A stretch of 64,000 nucleotides of DNA from NCBI RefSeq assembly GCF_000720455.1, contig NZ_JOAK01000011.1, positions 1-64,000 on the forward strand, given 5' to 3'. Below the pieces are notes generated by a model, which saw nothing but the letters and a program-made list of their open reading frames with translations, had not been told where the DNA came from and made no database searches. Position numbers and translations under genes: made by a program. Positions 15,248 through 24,289 of the stretch are shown one piece after another; the stretch's first letter is position 1; the number at the start of each line of letters is the position of its first letter. Origin of the DNA: Streptomyces virginiae. Its GTDB lineage: Bacteria > Actinomycetota > Actinomycetes > Streptomycetales > Streptomycetaceae.

Positions 15248-18200
15248 CTATCGCTCCTGCTGGTAAGTGGGGTCGATGTGGTAACTGCCGGTCGTCTGGC
15301 TGTTGTTGCCAGCCTGACGGCCCTGCTGGATACCGCGTCGGAGGTTGGTCAGACGGCCGCGGACGTCGTCCGGCGCCCGCGAGACCTGCGGACCGGCCTG
15401 TGCGTCGGCCTGCTGCTGCGCGGTGCCGGCCACGAGGTTCGCCCGCGGGACCCGGCGGGGCAGCCCCGACGTCGTGATGCCGCCGGCGGCGGGCTGGCGC
15501 ACGCGCTCGGCCTGCCGCATCAGCTCGTCGTTCGGCGAGGACTTCCAGCTGACGGTCGGCATGGCGCCGGTCGTCGCCGCGGCGGGCTCGGCCGCCTGCT
15601 CCTGGCCGCGCTGCGGCAGCTGCTGCTGCGGGGCCGGGGCCGCCTGAGCGGACTGCTGCGGCTGCTGGGGTACGGCCGGGACCTGCGCGGGGGGCTGCTG
15701 CCCCTCCTCGCGGAACCAGTTCGACTCCAGGGTGTCGAAGATCGGGCTGCGGGCGTCGCCCGAGCTCTGGGCCGGCGGCAGCGCCTCGGGCCGGTGGCCC
15801 TGCGGGAGCCGCGGAGCCTCGGGCCGCGCGGGCGGTACGGGTGCGTACTCGCCGCCCGGCTGCGGAGCCTGCGGCTGCATGTGCTGCGGCTGAGGCTGCT
15901 GCGGGGCCTGCGGCTGGCGGGCGAACCCGCCGACGCCGGGGCCGCCGGGACGCTGGGGCTGGTAGCCCGGGCGCTCGAACTGGCCGGTGGCGGACGGGTC
16001 GATGGGGCCCCGTACGTCCGGACGCTCGAACTGACCGGTGGTGCTGCCCACGCCGTCGCCCTGGGGCATCGGCGCGTTGAAGTCGGGGCGCGCGAACTCG
16101 GCCGTCGAGCCGGGGCCCGAGAGCTCGTCGTGGCCACGGGCCTGGTCCGAACCCCAGCTGGTGGTCTGCGGGCCGGGCAGCTCCGGACGGGCGCCGGCGC
16201 CACCGCGCGGCGGCAGCTGCGGCCGGGGACCGCCCGGGGCCGCGGGACCGTTCGGCTGCTGCGGGGGCTGCTGCTGAGCCTGCTGCGGCTGGGGCTGCTG
16301 CGGACGCTCGAAGCCGTTGCCCTGCGGGAACCCGGGCTGGCCGGACGCGGGACGGGACTGCGGGCCGCCGCCGAAGCCGACGCTGGGGACCGGACCGCGG
16401 GTCGGCAGCGGGCCGCCGGCGCCGAAGGCGCCCTGACCCTGGCCCGCGGTGGTCGGACCGCCCTGCTGCGGACGGGCACCGGGAGCACCGGGGCCGCCCT
16501 GGGGCCGTCCGCCCTGCGGACGCTGCTGACCGGGGGCGCCGTCGCGTCCCGGCAGGGCGGCGCGCTGGCCACCCCCCGCGACCTGACCGCGCTGCGGGGC
16601 AGCGCCCACGGGGGGGCGTCCGCCCGGACCGGGCACCGAGGCCTGGGCACCGGGAGCGCCCTGGGCACCGCCCGGGCCGCCCTGCCCCGGCGTCGGGCCC
16701 GGCTTCTTGCCGCCCTGGGCGACGTCCACCGGCAGCATGACGAGGGCCGTCGTACCACCCGAGTCGGAGGGGCGCAGCTGGATGCGGATGCCGTGTCGCA
16801 GGGACAGGCGGCCGACCACGAACAGACCCATGCGGCGGGAGACGGAGACGTCCACGGTGGGCGGCGACGCGAGCCGCTCGTTGATCGCGGCGAGGTCCTC
16901 GGGGGAGAGACCGATGCCGGTGTCGTGGATCTCGACGAGCACACGGCCGTCGGGCAGCGCGTGACCGGTGACCTTGACCTTCGTCTGCGGGGAGGAGAAC
17001 GAGGTGGCGTTCTCCAGCAGCTCGGCGAGCACGTGCACGAGGTCGTTGACGACGCGGCCGGCGACGTCGGTGCCGGGCACCGAGGCCAGCTCGACGCGCT
17101 CGTACTGCTCCACCTCGGACGCGGCGGCGCGGAGCACGTCGACCAGCGGGACGGGGCGGGTCCACCGGCGGCCCGGCTCCTCGCCCGCGAGGACGAGGAG
17201 GTTTTCGCCGTTACGGCGCATGCGGGTCGCGAGGTGGTCGAGCTTGAAGAGGGAGGAGAGCTGGTCCGGGTCGGCCTCGCGCGACTCCAGTTCGGAGATG
17301 AGCGAGAGCTGACGCTGGATGAGGCCCTGCGAGCGGCGCGAGAGGTTGGTGAACATCGCGTTGACGTTGCCTCGCAGGAGGGCCTGCTCGGCGGCGAGGC
17401 GGACCGCCTCGCGGTGCACGTCGTCGAACGCCGCGGCCACCTGGCCGATCTCGTCGCGGGTGTGCACACCGACCGACTCCACGGACGTGTCGACGTCCTG
17501 CGGGTCGGACTCGGACAGCTGCTTGACGAGCTCGGGCAGGCGGTCCTGGGCGACGCGCGTCGCGGTGTCCTGCAGGCGGCGCAGCGAGCGGATCATGGAC
17601 CGGGCCATGACGAAGGCGCCGACGAGGGAGACGCCGAGGACGAGGAGGATCAGCGCACCGTTGATGATGGCGTCCTGCTGGGCCTCGTTCTTCAGCTCGC
17701 GGGCCTTCTGCTCCATCTCCTCGAGCAGGGTCAGCTCGATGACCTTCATCGCCTGGAGCTTGGTGCCGTCCGCGTCGTACCAGTCCAGCCAGGACCGGTT
17801 CTTCTCGCGGAGGAAGGCGTCCTGGCTGGCCAGCACGCGGCGTGCGTAGTGGTCGGCGCTGGAGATCTCGGAGTTGCTGTCGCCCAGACCCGCGAGGAGT
17901 TCCTCGGTGCGGCCCTGGTAGACGAGCTCGAAGGTGGTCTTCGCCTGCTGCTCGCCCTTCTGCGCGGAGAGGGCGTAGAGCCGGTCGTTCTCCTGCAGCT
18001 TGCCCTGCTTCTCGTTGGTGTCGGGAAGCGAGGCGGCGATGATCGCGCGCTGGATGGAGGCGTATTCCTTGGCGGCGGAGAACGCGGCCAGGGCACGCGT
18101 ACGCTTGATCATCTCCGGGTTGGAGGTGGCCTGCGCCATGTCCTGGGAGAGCGAGAGCAGCGAGACGATCATCGCGTTGTACTCGCTGACGGTCTGCTGG

Positions 18201-18883
18201 GCGCCGGTGGAGTACGCCTTGATGCGGATCGTCTCGATGTTCGTGAGCTGACGGCCGATCTGCAGCACGTTGTTGCGGATCGACTTGAGGGTGTCGTCCT
18301 TCTTGCCCGTGCTGTCGACGCGGTCGGTCGCGGCGTTGAAGGCCTTGGCGGCGATGTCGGTCTGCGCGCGGGCACTGTCGACCTGGCTGTTGCTCTTGCC
18401 CCCGGAGAGCGAGAGCGGACCTGCGGAGAGGTCGCGCTCCTCCTGGAGCATGGCGGCCAGGTTGGTGGCCTGTCGCGTCATCGTCGTCAGCAGCTGCATG
18501 TGCTCGAGCTGCGCGATGTCGTTGAGCGAGTCGTTGATGCGGAAGCCACCGAGCGTGGTGGCGGCGACGACCGGCAGGGTCAGCAGCGACACCAGTCGCG
18601 TGCTGATGCGCCAGTTCTGCATGGCGAGGCGGGATCCGGGCCCACTGGGGGCCTTCGGTATCGCCACGTCCTGCTCAGCCGACCCGGCCGCCTTGTCCTT
18701 GGACTTGGCCTTCAGGCTCTTCGCGCGGCCCTTCGCCTTCACCGCGGCGGAGGCGTCGGGGCCTGCGCCTTCGACAGCCGGCCCGCGGTTCTGGGCGTGC
18801 TGGGGCGAGGAGCCACGGTCGGTCCCGCCGCGCGGCTCCTGCTCCGCCGCAGCGCTGCCATCCCTCTTGAATCGTCCCTGCAC
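15248..18883 (-). CDS. cvnA: CvnA-like nitrate-sensing/histidine-kinase-like membrane protein, second cvn operon
   Basis: A 1211-residue protein from the GTG at 18883, chosen for the AGAGG site 11 bases upstream; the open frame continues further up without support. It starts MQGRFKRDGSAAAEQEPRGG, with a Lys-rich cytoplasmic segment, a membrane segment near SLLTLPVVAATTLGGF, an extracytoplasmic NIT-like sensing domain, a second membrane segment (NGALILLVLGVSLVGAFVMA) and a GHKL ATPase domain (HVLAELLENAT, DTGIGL, GLFVVGRL). The C-terminal ~450 residues are Pro/Gln/Gly-rich and presumably disordered. The gene looks intact. No P450 gene (cvnE) follows either operon. Confidence 0.85.
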   Translation of the reverse strand: MQGRFKRDGSAAAEQEPRGGTDRGSSPQHAQNRGPAVEGAGPDASAAVKAKGRAKSLKAKSKDKAAGSAEQDVAIPKAPSGPGSRLAMQNWRISTRLVSLLTLPVVAATTLGGFRINDSLNDIAQLEHMQLLTTMTRQATNLAAMLQEERDLSAGPLSLSGGKSNSQVDSARAQTDIAAKAFNAATDRVDSTGKKDDTLKSIRNNVLQIGRQLTNIETIRIKAYSTGAQQTVSEYNAMIVSLLSLSQDMAQATSNPEMIKRTRALAAFSAAKEYASIQRAIIAASLPDTNEKQGKLQENDRLYALSAQKGEQQAKTTFELVYQGRTEELLAGLGDSNSEISSADHYARRVLASQDAFLREKNRSWLDWYDADGTKLQAMKVIELTLLEEMEQKARELKNEAQQDAIINGALILLVLGVSLVGAFVMARSMIRSLRRLQDTATRVAQDRLPELVKQLSESDPQDVDTSVESVGVHTRDEIGQVAAAFDDVHREAVRLAAEQALLRGNVNAMFTNLSRRSQGLIQRQLSLISELESREADPDQLSSLFKLDHLATRMRRNGENLLVLAGEEPGRRWTRPVPLVDVLRAAASEVEQYERVELASVPGTDVAGRVVNDLVHVLAELLENATSFSSPQTKVKVTGHALPDGRVLVEIHDTGIGLSPEDLAAINERLASPPTVDVSVSRRMGLFVVGRLSLRHGIRIQLRPSDSGGTTALVMLPVDVAQGGKKPGPTPGQGGPGGAQGAPGAQASVPGPGGRPPVGAAPQRGQVAGGGQRAALPGRDGAPGQQRPQGGRPQGGPGAPGARPQQGGPTTAGQGQGAFGAGGPLPTRGPVPSVGFGGGPQSRPASGQPGFPQGNGFERPQQPQPQQAQQQPPQQPNGPAAPGGPRPQLPPRGGAGARPELPGPQTTSWGSDQARGHDELSGPGSTAEFARPDFNAPMPQGDGVGSTTGQFERPDVRGPIDPSATGQFERPGYQPQRPGGPGVGGFARQPQAPQQPQPQHMQPQAPQPGGEYAPVPPARPEAPRLPQGHRPEALPPAQSSGDARSPIFDTLESNWFREEGQQPPAQVPAVPQQPQQSAQAAPAPQQQLPQRGQEQAAEPAAATTGAMPTVSWKSSPNDELMRQAERVRQPAAGGITTSGLPRRVPRANLVAGTAQQQADAQAGPQVSRAPDDVRGRLTNLRRGIQQGRQAGNNSQTTGSYHIDPTYQQER

Positions 18884-19460
18884 TAGCGTCGCAACCTCTG
18901 GACCAGGCGTCCCGCCGGGCGACCGGCGGAACGGTGTCGAGTCGTGGGGCACTTTCGGCCCCATGGTGGTCGTCGGTGACCGGCGCGTCTCCCTTTCTTT
19001 CCGCCGCACGGCGCTGAGTCGCGCCACCTGCGCGCCGGACTGAGTCCCGCGGCGGTCCCGCGAATTCCAGCACAGTGGCGGATCTCCAACAAGGTGCGCG
19101 TGTTCCCCCGGAGAGTCGGTCACGGCTTGTGACTGACGCATTACGCGATGTGCGACCGCATTCGGTTGAAATCGGACTTACGCCATCCAAACAACACGGC
19201 TGGCAAGGTGTCCCAGTCGCGATGATCAGGAGCGGAATGACGCATTCAGTGGCGCAATGTCCGTTTCGGTGGGTCTGGTTGACCGTCCGTTATGGCGGAA
19301 ATGTCGGGTCACGGGTGAGCAAACTCACATAGCCATGGCCATTACTTCCTGGTTCGGCAGGGGATTCAGATGTTTAGCCTTGCCCCTTAAAGGGTTGGCG
19401 CCAGGGCTGGTGCGGGCGCCGGCCGACATCCACAGACCGAACCGAGGACCCCGAACTCCG
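18884..19460. other. 577-bp intergenic region between divergent genes
   Basis: No convincing gene. It holds the cvnA promoter region, including the shared GAATTCCAGCAC element at 19062-19073. The 19100-19380 stretch is AT-richer than the genome average. CCCTTAAAGGG, an odd-centred palindrome at 19384-19394, lies 67 bp before the next ORF. The open frame here from 19257 lacks support. Confidence 0.5.
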
Positions 19461-19649
19461 ATGAAGACGACGACGATGTTCCGCAACATAGCCAACCCCC
19501 GCCGCACCACCCTCGCGCACCTCAAGGACGCCGAGGAGCTGCAGGCGGCCCCGGCCACCCCGGAGCACGCCGTCGAGCTGCCGACGCAGACCGCCAACCC
19601 CCGGCGCACGGTCCTGATGGACGCGCCGGTCGCCGCCGCCGCGCAGTAA
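19461..19649 (+). CDS. Small protein with twin ANPRRT motifs
   Basis: A 62-residue protein starting at the ATG at 19461. The motif ANPRRTTL (residues 11-18) recurs as ANPRRTVL (45-52), 34 residues apart. Between the copies lies an acidic, helix-prone stretch (LKDAEELQAAPATPEHAVEL). No signal peptide or membrane segment. A weak GA-rich site lies upstream (ACCGAGGACC). The duplicated motif argues for real coding, perhaps a twin binding module or a peptide precursor. No modification enzyme gene is nearby, so a RiPP role is not supported. Function unknown. Confidence 0.55.
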   Translation: MKTTTMFRNIANPRRTTLAHLKDAEELQAAPATPEHAVELPTQTANPRRTVLMDAPVAAAAQ

Positions 19650-19744
19650 GCCGTCCCGCACGGAACGTGAAGCGCCGCCGCCCGCCGCGTTAGCCTGGGG
19701 AACGCAGACTCCAGCCAGCGGAAACAGAGGGGCAGACGCAACAC

Positions 19745-20533
19745 GTGCGCATCGCCAGGTTCTCGATCGACGGCAATGTCGCGTTCGGCGCGGTCGAGGG
19801 CGACGCCGCCCCCGGCAACGAAGCGTCGCTCGTGCTCGACATCATCAAGGGCATCCCGTTCGCGGACTTCGAGCTCTCCGGTACGAAGGTCCCGCTGAGC
19901 AAGGTCCGGCTGCTGCCGCCCGTGCTCCCGAACAAGGTCGTGGCCATCGGCCGCAACTACGCGGAGCACGCGGCGGAGCTCGGAAACGAGGTCCCGGACG
20001 CCCCGATCACCTTCTTCAAGCCCTCCACCTCCGTGGTCGGCCCGGGTGACCCGATCACCTACCCCTCCTTCTCCCAGGACCTCCACCACGAGGCGGAGCT
20101 CGCCGTGGTCATCGGCCGCATGTGCCGCGAGGTCCCCAAGGAACGCGTCAAGGACGTCATCCTCGGCTACACCTGCGCCAACGACGTCACGGCGCGCGAC
20201 GTCCAGCAGCGGGAGAAGCAGTGGGCCCGGGCCAAGGGCTTCGACAGTTCCTGCCCCCTCGGCCCCTGGATCGAGACCGACCTGGACCCCACGGACCTGA
20301 CCATCCAGTGCACGGTCAACGGCCAGCAGCGCCAGCTGGGCCGCACCAGTGACATGGTCCGCTCCATCGAGGACCTGATCGTCCACATCACCGAGGCCAT
20401 GACGCTGCTCCCCGGCGACGTCATCCTCACGGGGACCCCGGCCGGAGTCGGCCCCCTCAACGTCGGCGACGAGGTCGCCGTCACCATCGAAGGCATCGGC
20501 ACTCTCACCAACAAGGTGATCAAGCGTGGTTAA
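19745..20533 (+). CDS. Fumarylacetoacetate hydrolase family protein
   Basis: A 262-residue GTG-started member of the FAH superfamily, metal-dependent hydrolases, decarboxylases or oxaloacetate tautomerases acting on beta-dicarbonyl acids. The core motifs are [17 protein letters not shown], the substrate loop [18 protein letters not shown], the metal-ligand region [11 protein letters not shown], and [19 protein letters not shown] near the end. The length is that of the short FAHD1-like group. Its stop overlaps the gltX start by 8 bp, so the two are co-transcribed. The exact substrate is not readable. Confidence 0.88.
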   Translation: MRIARFSIDGNVAFGAVEGDAAPGNEASLVLDIIKGIPFADFELSGTKVPLSKVRLLPPVLPNKVVAIGRNYAEHAAELGNEVPDAPITFFKPSTSVVGPGDPITYPSFSQDLHHEAELAVVIGRMCREVPKERVKDVILGYTCANDVTARDVQQREKQWARAKGFDSSCPLGPWIETDLDPTDLTIQCTVNGQQRQLGRTSDMVRSIEDLIVHITEAMTLLPGDVILTGTPAGVGPLNVGDEVAVTIEGIGTLTNKVIKRG

Positions 20534-22001
20534 CGGACCCGTCCGCGTACGTTTCTGTCCCTCCCCGACCGGCAACCCCCACGTGGGCCTGGTCCGCACC
20601 GCCCTGTTCAACTGGGCGTTCGCGCGCCACCACGGCGGTACGTTCGTCTTCCGCATCGAGGACACCGACGCGGCCCGTGACTCCGAGGAGTCCTACGAGC
20701 AGCTGCTCGACTCGCTGCGGTGGCTCGGCTTCACCTGGGACGAGGGCCCCGAGGTCGGCGGCCCGCACGCCCCGTACCGCCAGTCCGAGCGCATGGACAT
20801 CTACAAGGACGTCGCGCAGAAGCTCCTCGACGGCGGCTACGCCTACCACTGCTACTGCAGCACCGAGGAGCTCGACGCGCGCCGTGCCGCCGCCCGCGCC
20901 GCCGGCAAGCCCTCCGGCTACGACGGCCACTGCCGCGAGCTCACCACCGTGCAGATCGAGGCCTACCAGGGCGAGCACCGGCCCGCGATCGTCCGCTTCC
21001 GGATGCCCGACGAGCCCATCACCTTCACCGACCTGGTGCGCGGCGAGCTGACCTTCACCCCCGACAACGTGCCGGACTTCGGCATCGTCCGGGCCAACGG
21101 CGCCCCGCTCTACACCCTGGTCAACCCGGTGGACGACGCGCTGATGGAGATCACGCACGTGCTCCGCGGCGAGGACCTCCTCTCGTCGACCCCGCGCCAG
21201 ATCGCCCTGTACAGGGCGCTGATCGAGCTGGGCGTCGCCAAGGGCACCCCCGCCTTCGGTCACCTGCCGTACGTGATGGGCGAGGGCAACAAGAAGCTCT
21301 CCAAGCGCGACCCCGAGGCCTCGCTCAACCTGTACCGCGAGCGCGGCTTCCTCCCCGAGGGCCTGCTGAACTACCTCTCGCTCCTCGGCTGGTCCTTCTC
21401 CAAGGACCAGGACGTCTTCTCGATCGAGGAGATGGTCCAGAAGTTCGACATCGACGGCGTGAACGCCAACCCGGCGCGCTTCGACCTGAAGAAGGCCGAG
21501 TCGATCAACGGCGACCACATCCGCCTGCTCGACCCGAAGGTCTTCGCGGACCGCTGCGCCCCGTGGCTGCGGGCCCCGCACGCCAACTGGGCGCCCGAGG
21601 ACTTCGACACCGAGGCCTGGGAGCGCATCGCGCCGTACGCCCAGACCCGCGTGGGCGTCCTGTCGGAGATCACCGCCAACGTCGACTTCCTGTTCCGCAA
21701 GGAGCCCGTCGAGGACCAGGCCTCCTGGGACAAGGCGATGAAGGGCGAGCCGGCGGCCCTGCTGACCACCGCCCGCGAGAAGCTGGCCGACGCCGACTGG
21801 TCGGACCCCGAGTCCCTCAAGCAGGCCGTCCTGACCGCCGGCGAGGCCCACGGCCTCAAGCTCGGCAAGGCCCAGGCCCCGGTGCGCGTCGCCGTCACCG
21901 GCCGCACGGTCGGCCTGCCGCTCTTCGAGTCCCTGGAGATCCTGGGCAAGGAGCGCTCGCTGGCCCGCATCGACGCCGCCCTGGCCAAGCTGGCCGGCTA
22001 G
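20526..22001 (+). CDS. gltX: Glutamyl-tRNA synthetase
   Basis: Charges tRNA-Glu (and tRNA-Gln before amidation in bacteria lacking GlnS) with glutamate. The GTG at 20526 gives 491 residues, normal for the family. It shows the class I signatures: [11 protein letters not shown] (residues 11-21, the HIGH region) and KKLSKRD near residue 255 (KMSKS equivalent), plus GEGNKKLS. The gene is translationally coupled to the FAH gene. The Gln/Glu tRNA array lies 1.6 kb downstream, so synthetase and substrates are neighbours. Confidence 0.96.
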   Translation: MVNGPVRVRFCPSPTGNPHVGLVRTALFNWAFARHHGGTFVFRIEDTDAARDSEESYEQLLDSLRWLGFTWDEGPEVGGPHAPYRQSERMDIYKDVAQKLLDGGYAYHCYCSTEELDARRAAARAAGKPSGYDGHCRELTTVQIEAYQGEHRPAIVRFRMPDEPITFTDLVRGELTFTPDNVPDFGIVRANGAPLYTLVNPVDDALMEITHVLRGEDLLSSTPRQIALYRALIELGVAKGTPAFGHLPYVMGEGNKKLSKRDPEASLNLYRERGFLPEGLLNYLSLLGWSFSKDQDVFSIEEMVQKFDIDGVNANPARFDLKKAESINGDHIRLLDPKVFADRCAPWLRAPHANWAPEDFDTEAWERIAPYAQTRVGVLSEITANVDFLFRKEPVEDQASWDKAMKGEPAALLTTAREKLADADWSDPESLKQAVLTAGEAHGLKLGKAQAPVRVAVTGRTVGLPLFESLEILGKERSLARIDAALAKLAG

Positions 22002-22027
22002 TCCGGCCCGCACCACCCGTACGTCCC

Positions 22028-22066
22028 GCAGGGGGCGGCGCCCGGACCCCGGGCGCCGCCCCCTGC
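22028..22066 (+). terminator. Terminator after gltX
   Basis: A perfect 18-bp inverted repeat (22028-22045 with 22049-22066) with a 3-base loop, 27 bp after the gltX stop. Confidence 0.85.
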
Positions 22067-22135
22067 GGCGTTGTCGGCGGTGCCCCCTAGGCTCCGGCGG
22101 AACCGATCACCCGTTGCGTTCCCGGAGGCTGCGCC

Positions 22136-22807
22136 GTGCCGATGACCCCGCCCGACTACGCCTGGCACTTCACGCCGGGTTCCGCGTTCGCCCACCGGGA
22201 CGGCGAAACGGGGACCCTCGCCCCCGTCGTCATCGGCGAGGTGACGTTGCCCACGGGCCGGGTCGTGGCCTGCGACCCCTTCATCTGCCTGGGGGAGGGA
22301 GAGGCCGAGCCGTTCACCGTCGCGGTGGAACCGGGCCGGTACCGGGCCGAGGCCGCGGTCGCCACCCTGGCGCGCGCCGGCTCCGCGCCGGATCCCCACC
22401 CGCACACCAGGATCGCCGCGGCGCGCCTGGTGATCCGGGACACCCCCTCGGTCGGCTGGGAGATGGCGGTGGTCGCGGGCCAGGACCCCTCCGCACTGGG
22501 TGAGGGCGAGTTCTTCGGCTACGGCGTCGACGCGGGCACCGGCTGCTTCCACGACGCCGCGGCCCACGAGTCGTTCCCCGGCGCCGAGGACGACGACGGG
22601 CCGCTGTGGTCGGCTCTGGACGCCGTCGTGGAGGGACCGCAGGTCTTCCTGGCCCGGGGGGAGGACGGTCACACCCTCGCCGGTTTCACCTCCGGATGGG
22701 GCGACGGCTGCTACCCGACCTGGATCGGGCGCGACTCCGAGGGGCGGGTCACCTGTTTCGTGACGGACTTCCTCGTCGTGCCCACCGAGCGGGTGCCCGC
22801 GGCGTAG
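22136..22807 (+). CDS. DUF4241 domain protein
   Basis: A 223-residue GTG-started protein with CGGAGG 8 bases upstream. Its motifs match DUF4241: the start YAWHFTPGSAFA, LPTGRVVACDPFICLG, RLVIRDTPSVGWEMAVV, EFFGYGVDAGTGCFHDA, and the end SGWGDGCYPTWIGRDSEGRV. The fold has been likened to toxin-immunity or peptide-binding proteins, but its role is unknown. No polymorphic toxin is adjacent. The HAD gene follows 10 bp later, so they are probably co-transcribed. Confidence 0.75.
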   Translation: MPMTPPDYAWHFTPGSAFAHRDGETGTLAPVVIGEVTLPTGRVVACDPFICLGEGEAEPFTVAVEPGRYRAEAAVATLARAGSAPDPHPHTRIAAARLVIRDTPSVGWEMAVVAGQDPSALGEGEFFGYGVDAGTGCFHDAAAHESFPGAEDDDGPLWSALDAVVEGPQVFLARGEDGHTLAGFTSGWGDGCYPTWIGRDSEGRVTCFVTDFLVVPTERVPAA

Positions 22808-22817
22808 GCTCGGGCGT

Positions 22818-23546
22818 ATGCCGATCCGCGCCGTGCTGTGGGACATCGACGACACCCTCTTCGACTACACGGGGGCCGACGCGGCCGGACTCGCGGCGCA
22901 ACTGGAGGCCGTCCGGCTCGCGGAGCGCTACGGCACCCCCGCGCAGGCCCTCGCGCGCTGGCGGGAGATCACCGACCGCCACTGGGCGCGCTTCGCCGCG
23001 GGGGTGGGCACCTTCCAGGGGCAGCGGCAGGAGCGGGTACGGGAGTTCCTCGACGAGCCCCGCATGACCGCAGCCGAGGCCGACGCCTGGTTCGACAGTT
23101 ACGTCGAGCACTACAAGGCCGCCTGGGTCGTCTTCCCCGACGTGGTGCCGGCGCTCGACGCCCTCGCGGCCGACTACCGGCACGGGGTGCTCTCCAACTC
23201 CTCCACCGCCAACCAGGACCCCAAACTGCGTCACCTCGGGCTGCGCGAGCGCTTCGAGGTGCTGGTCTGCGCCGTGGAACTCGGCGTCAGCAAGCCCGAG
23301 GCGCAGGCGTTCCTCGCCGCGTGCGAGGCGCTCGGACTGCCGCCCGAGGAGGTGGCGTACGTCGGGGACCAGCCCGAGATCGACGCGCGCGGCGCGCGCG
23401 ACGCGGGACTGCTGGCCGTCTGGATCGACCGGGACGGCCGCCGCGGGTCCGGCCCCGAGGGGGCGCACCGGATCGAAGGCCTTGACCGACTGCCGGAGCT
23501 GCTGGCACGGGATACCCGTTTTGGAGCACGGTCAGGCATCCGGTAA
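22818..23546 (+). CDS. HAD superfamily hydrolase
   Basis: A 242-residue HAD phosphatase. The nucleophile and acid/base aspartates are in VLWDIDDTLFD (Asp9, Asp11). Motif II is GVLSNSS, the lysine motif is GVSKPEAQAF, and the final acidic motif is AYVGDQPEIDARGARDAG. The cap insert between motifs I and II is helical (C1 type, DUF-like YjjG/phosphoglycolate phosphatase style). The substrate is not predictable. The promoter of the tRNA array overlaps its stop codon. Confidence 0.85.
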   Translation: MPIRAVLWDIDDTLFDYTGADAAGLAAQLEAVRLAERYGTPAQALARWREITDRHWARFAAGVGTFQGQRQERVREFLDEPRMTAAEADAWFDSYVEHYKAAWVVFPDVVPALDALAADYRHGVLSNSSTANQDPKLRHLGLRERFEVLVCAVELGVSKPEAQAFLAACEALGLPPEEVAYVGDQPEIDARGARDAGLLAVWIDRDGRRGSGPEGAHRIEGLDRLPELLARDTRFGARSGIR

Positions 23547-23549
23547 TGT
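23521..23549 (+). promoter_or_regulatory. Promoter of the tRNA array
   Basis: TTGGAG (23521-23526) and TAATGT (23544-23549) are separated by 17 bp, a good vegetative promoter. The -10 box overlaps the TAA stop of the HAD gene. It lies 83 bp before the first tRNA. Confidence 0.55.
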
Positions 23550-23631
23550 TCTTTCTGCGCCGCCGGAGCGGGCCGAAAGGCCGGACGGAGGCGCCAATCG
23601 AAAGAAAGTCCCCCAGGGGCTTGACTTTCGG

Positions 23632-23703
23632 TGGGGTATAGTGTAATTGGCAACACGAGGGTTTCTGGTTCCCTTATTCTAGGTTCGAGTCCTGGTACCC
23701 CAG
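23632..23703 (+). tRNA. tRNA-Gln (CTG), copy 1
   Basis: A 72-nt cloverleaf with acceptor TGGGGTA/TACCCCA, anticodon loop TTCTGGT (anticodon CTG), T-arm TTCGAGT and discriminator G. The last anticodon-stem pair is a T-T mismatch (31/39). CCA is not encoded. Confidence 0.93.
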
Positions 23704-23730
23704 CGCAGTGCAGCAGTAACGCAGTGCTTT

Positions 23731-23803
23731 GCCCCCGTTGTGTAGCGGCCTAGCACGCCGCCCTCTCAAGGCGGTAGCGCCGGTTCGAATCCGGTCGGGG
23801 GTA
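23731..23803 (+). tRNA. tRNA-Glu (CTC), copy 1
   Basis: A 73-nt cloverleaf with acceptor GCCCCCG, anticodon stem CCGCC/GGCGG, loop CTCTCAA (anticodon CTC) and T-arm CCGGTTCGAATCCGG. Identical to the two other Glu copies here. Confidence 0.95.
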
Positions 23804-23866
23804 CAGATCCTTCCCGCAAGATCTCCATTGGGTAGCTCCCGGACGTCTTGATGCAGGATCGCTAGG

Positions 23867-23939
23867 GCCCCCGTTGTGTAGCGGCCTAGCACGCCGCCCT
23901 CTCAAGGCGGTAGCGCCGGTTCGAATCCGGTCGGGGGTA
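23867..23939 (+). tRNA. tRNA-Glu (CTC), copy 2
   Basis: Identical in all 73 positions to the copies at 23731 and 24047, with anticodon CTC. Confidence 0.95.
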
Positions 23940-23960
23940 CTGGTCTGGTATAGACCACAT

Positions 23961-24032
23961 TGGGCTATGGTGTAATTGGCAACACGAAGGTTTCTGGTTC
24001 CTTTGTTCTAGGTTCGAGTCCTGGTAGCCCAG
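23961..24032 (+). tRNA. tRNA-Gln (CTG), copy 2
   Basis: Anticodon loop TTCTGGT as in copy 1. It differs from copy 1 by two compensated base-pair changes: acceptor pair 5-68 is C-G instead of G-C, and anticodon-stem pair 28-42 is A-T instead of G-C. The T31-T39 mismatch is kept. Confidence 0.93.
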
Positions 24033-24046
24033 CGCAGTACGAGCAA

Positions 24047-24119
24047 GCCCCCGTTGTGTAGCGGCCTAGCACGCCGCCCTCTCAAGGCGGTAGCGCCGGT
24101 TCGAATCCGGTCGGGGGTA
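24047..24119 (+). tRNA. tRNA-Glu (CTC), copy 3
   Basis: The third identical tRNA-Glu copy, closing the array 6 bp before the terminator stem. Confidence 0.95.
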
Positions 24120-24125
24120 CGCATG

Positions 24126-24162
24126 GAAGAGGCCCTCCGCGTTCATCGCGGAGGGCCTCTTC
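24126..24162 (+). terminator. Terminator of the tRNA array
   Basis: GAAGAGGCCCTCCGCG (24126-24141) pairs perfectly with its complement at 24147-24162, loop TTCAT, directly after the last tRNA. Confidence 0.85.
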
Positions 24163-24289
24163 GCTGTGCGCCGACGGCCGTGCCGACGCGGACGCGAGTG
24201 ATGTAAGTACGGGCCCGGAGGCGCGTGTTCGGACGTGTGCGGCGTCGAACGCGCCCCCGGACCCGGGGGTGAACGGATGGGGTCGGGCG

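Noticed and set aside
15278..18886. 1202-codon plus-strand frame opposite the second cvnA
   Set aside because: Same reasoning; composition of Arg/Gly/Ala/Leu without domains.
23632..24162. tRNA array as an integration site for a mobile element
   Set aside because: All tRNAs are complete, no integrase, excisionase or duplicated 3' tRNA fragment is visible on either side.
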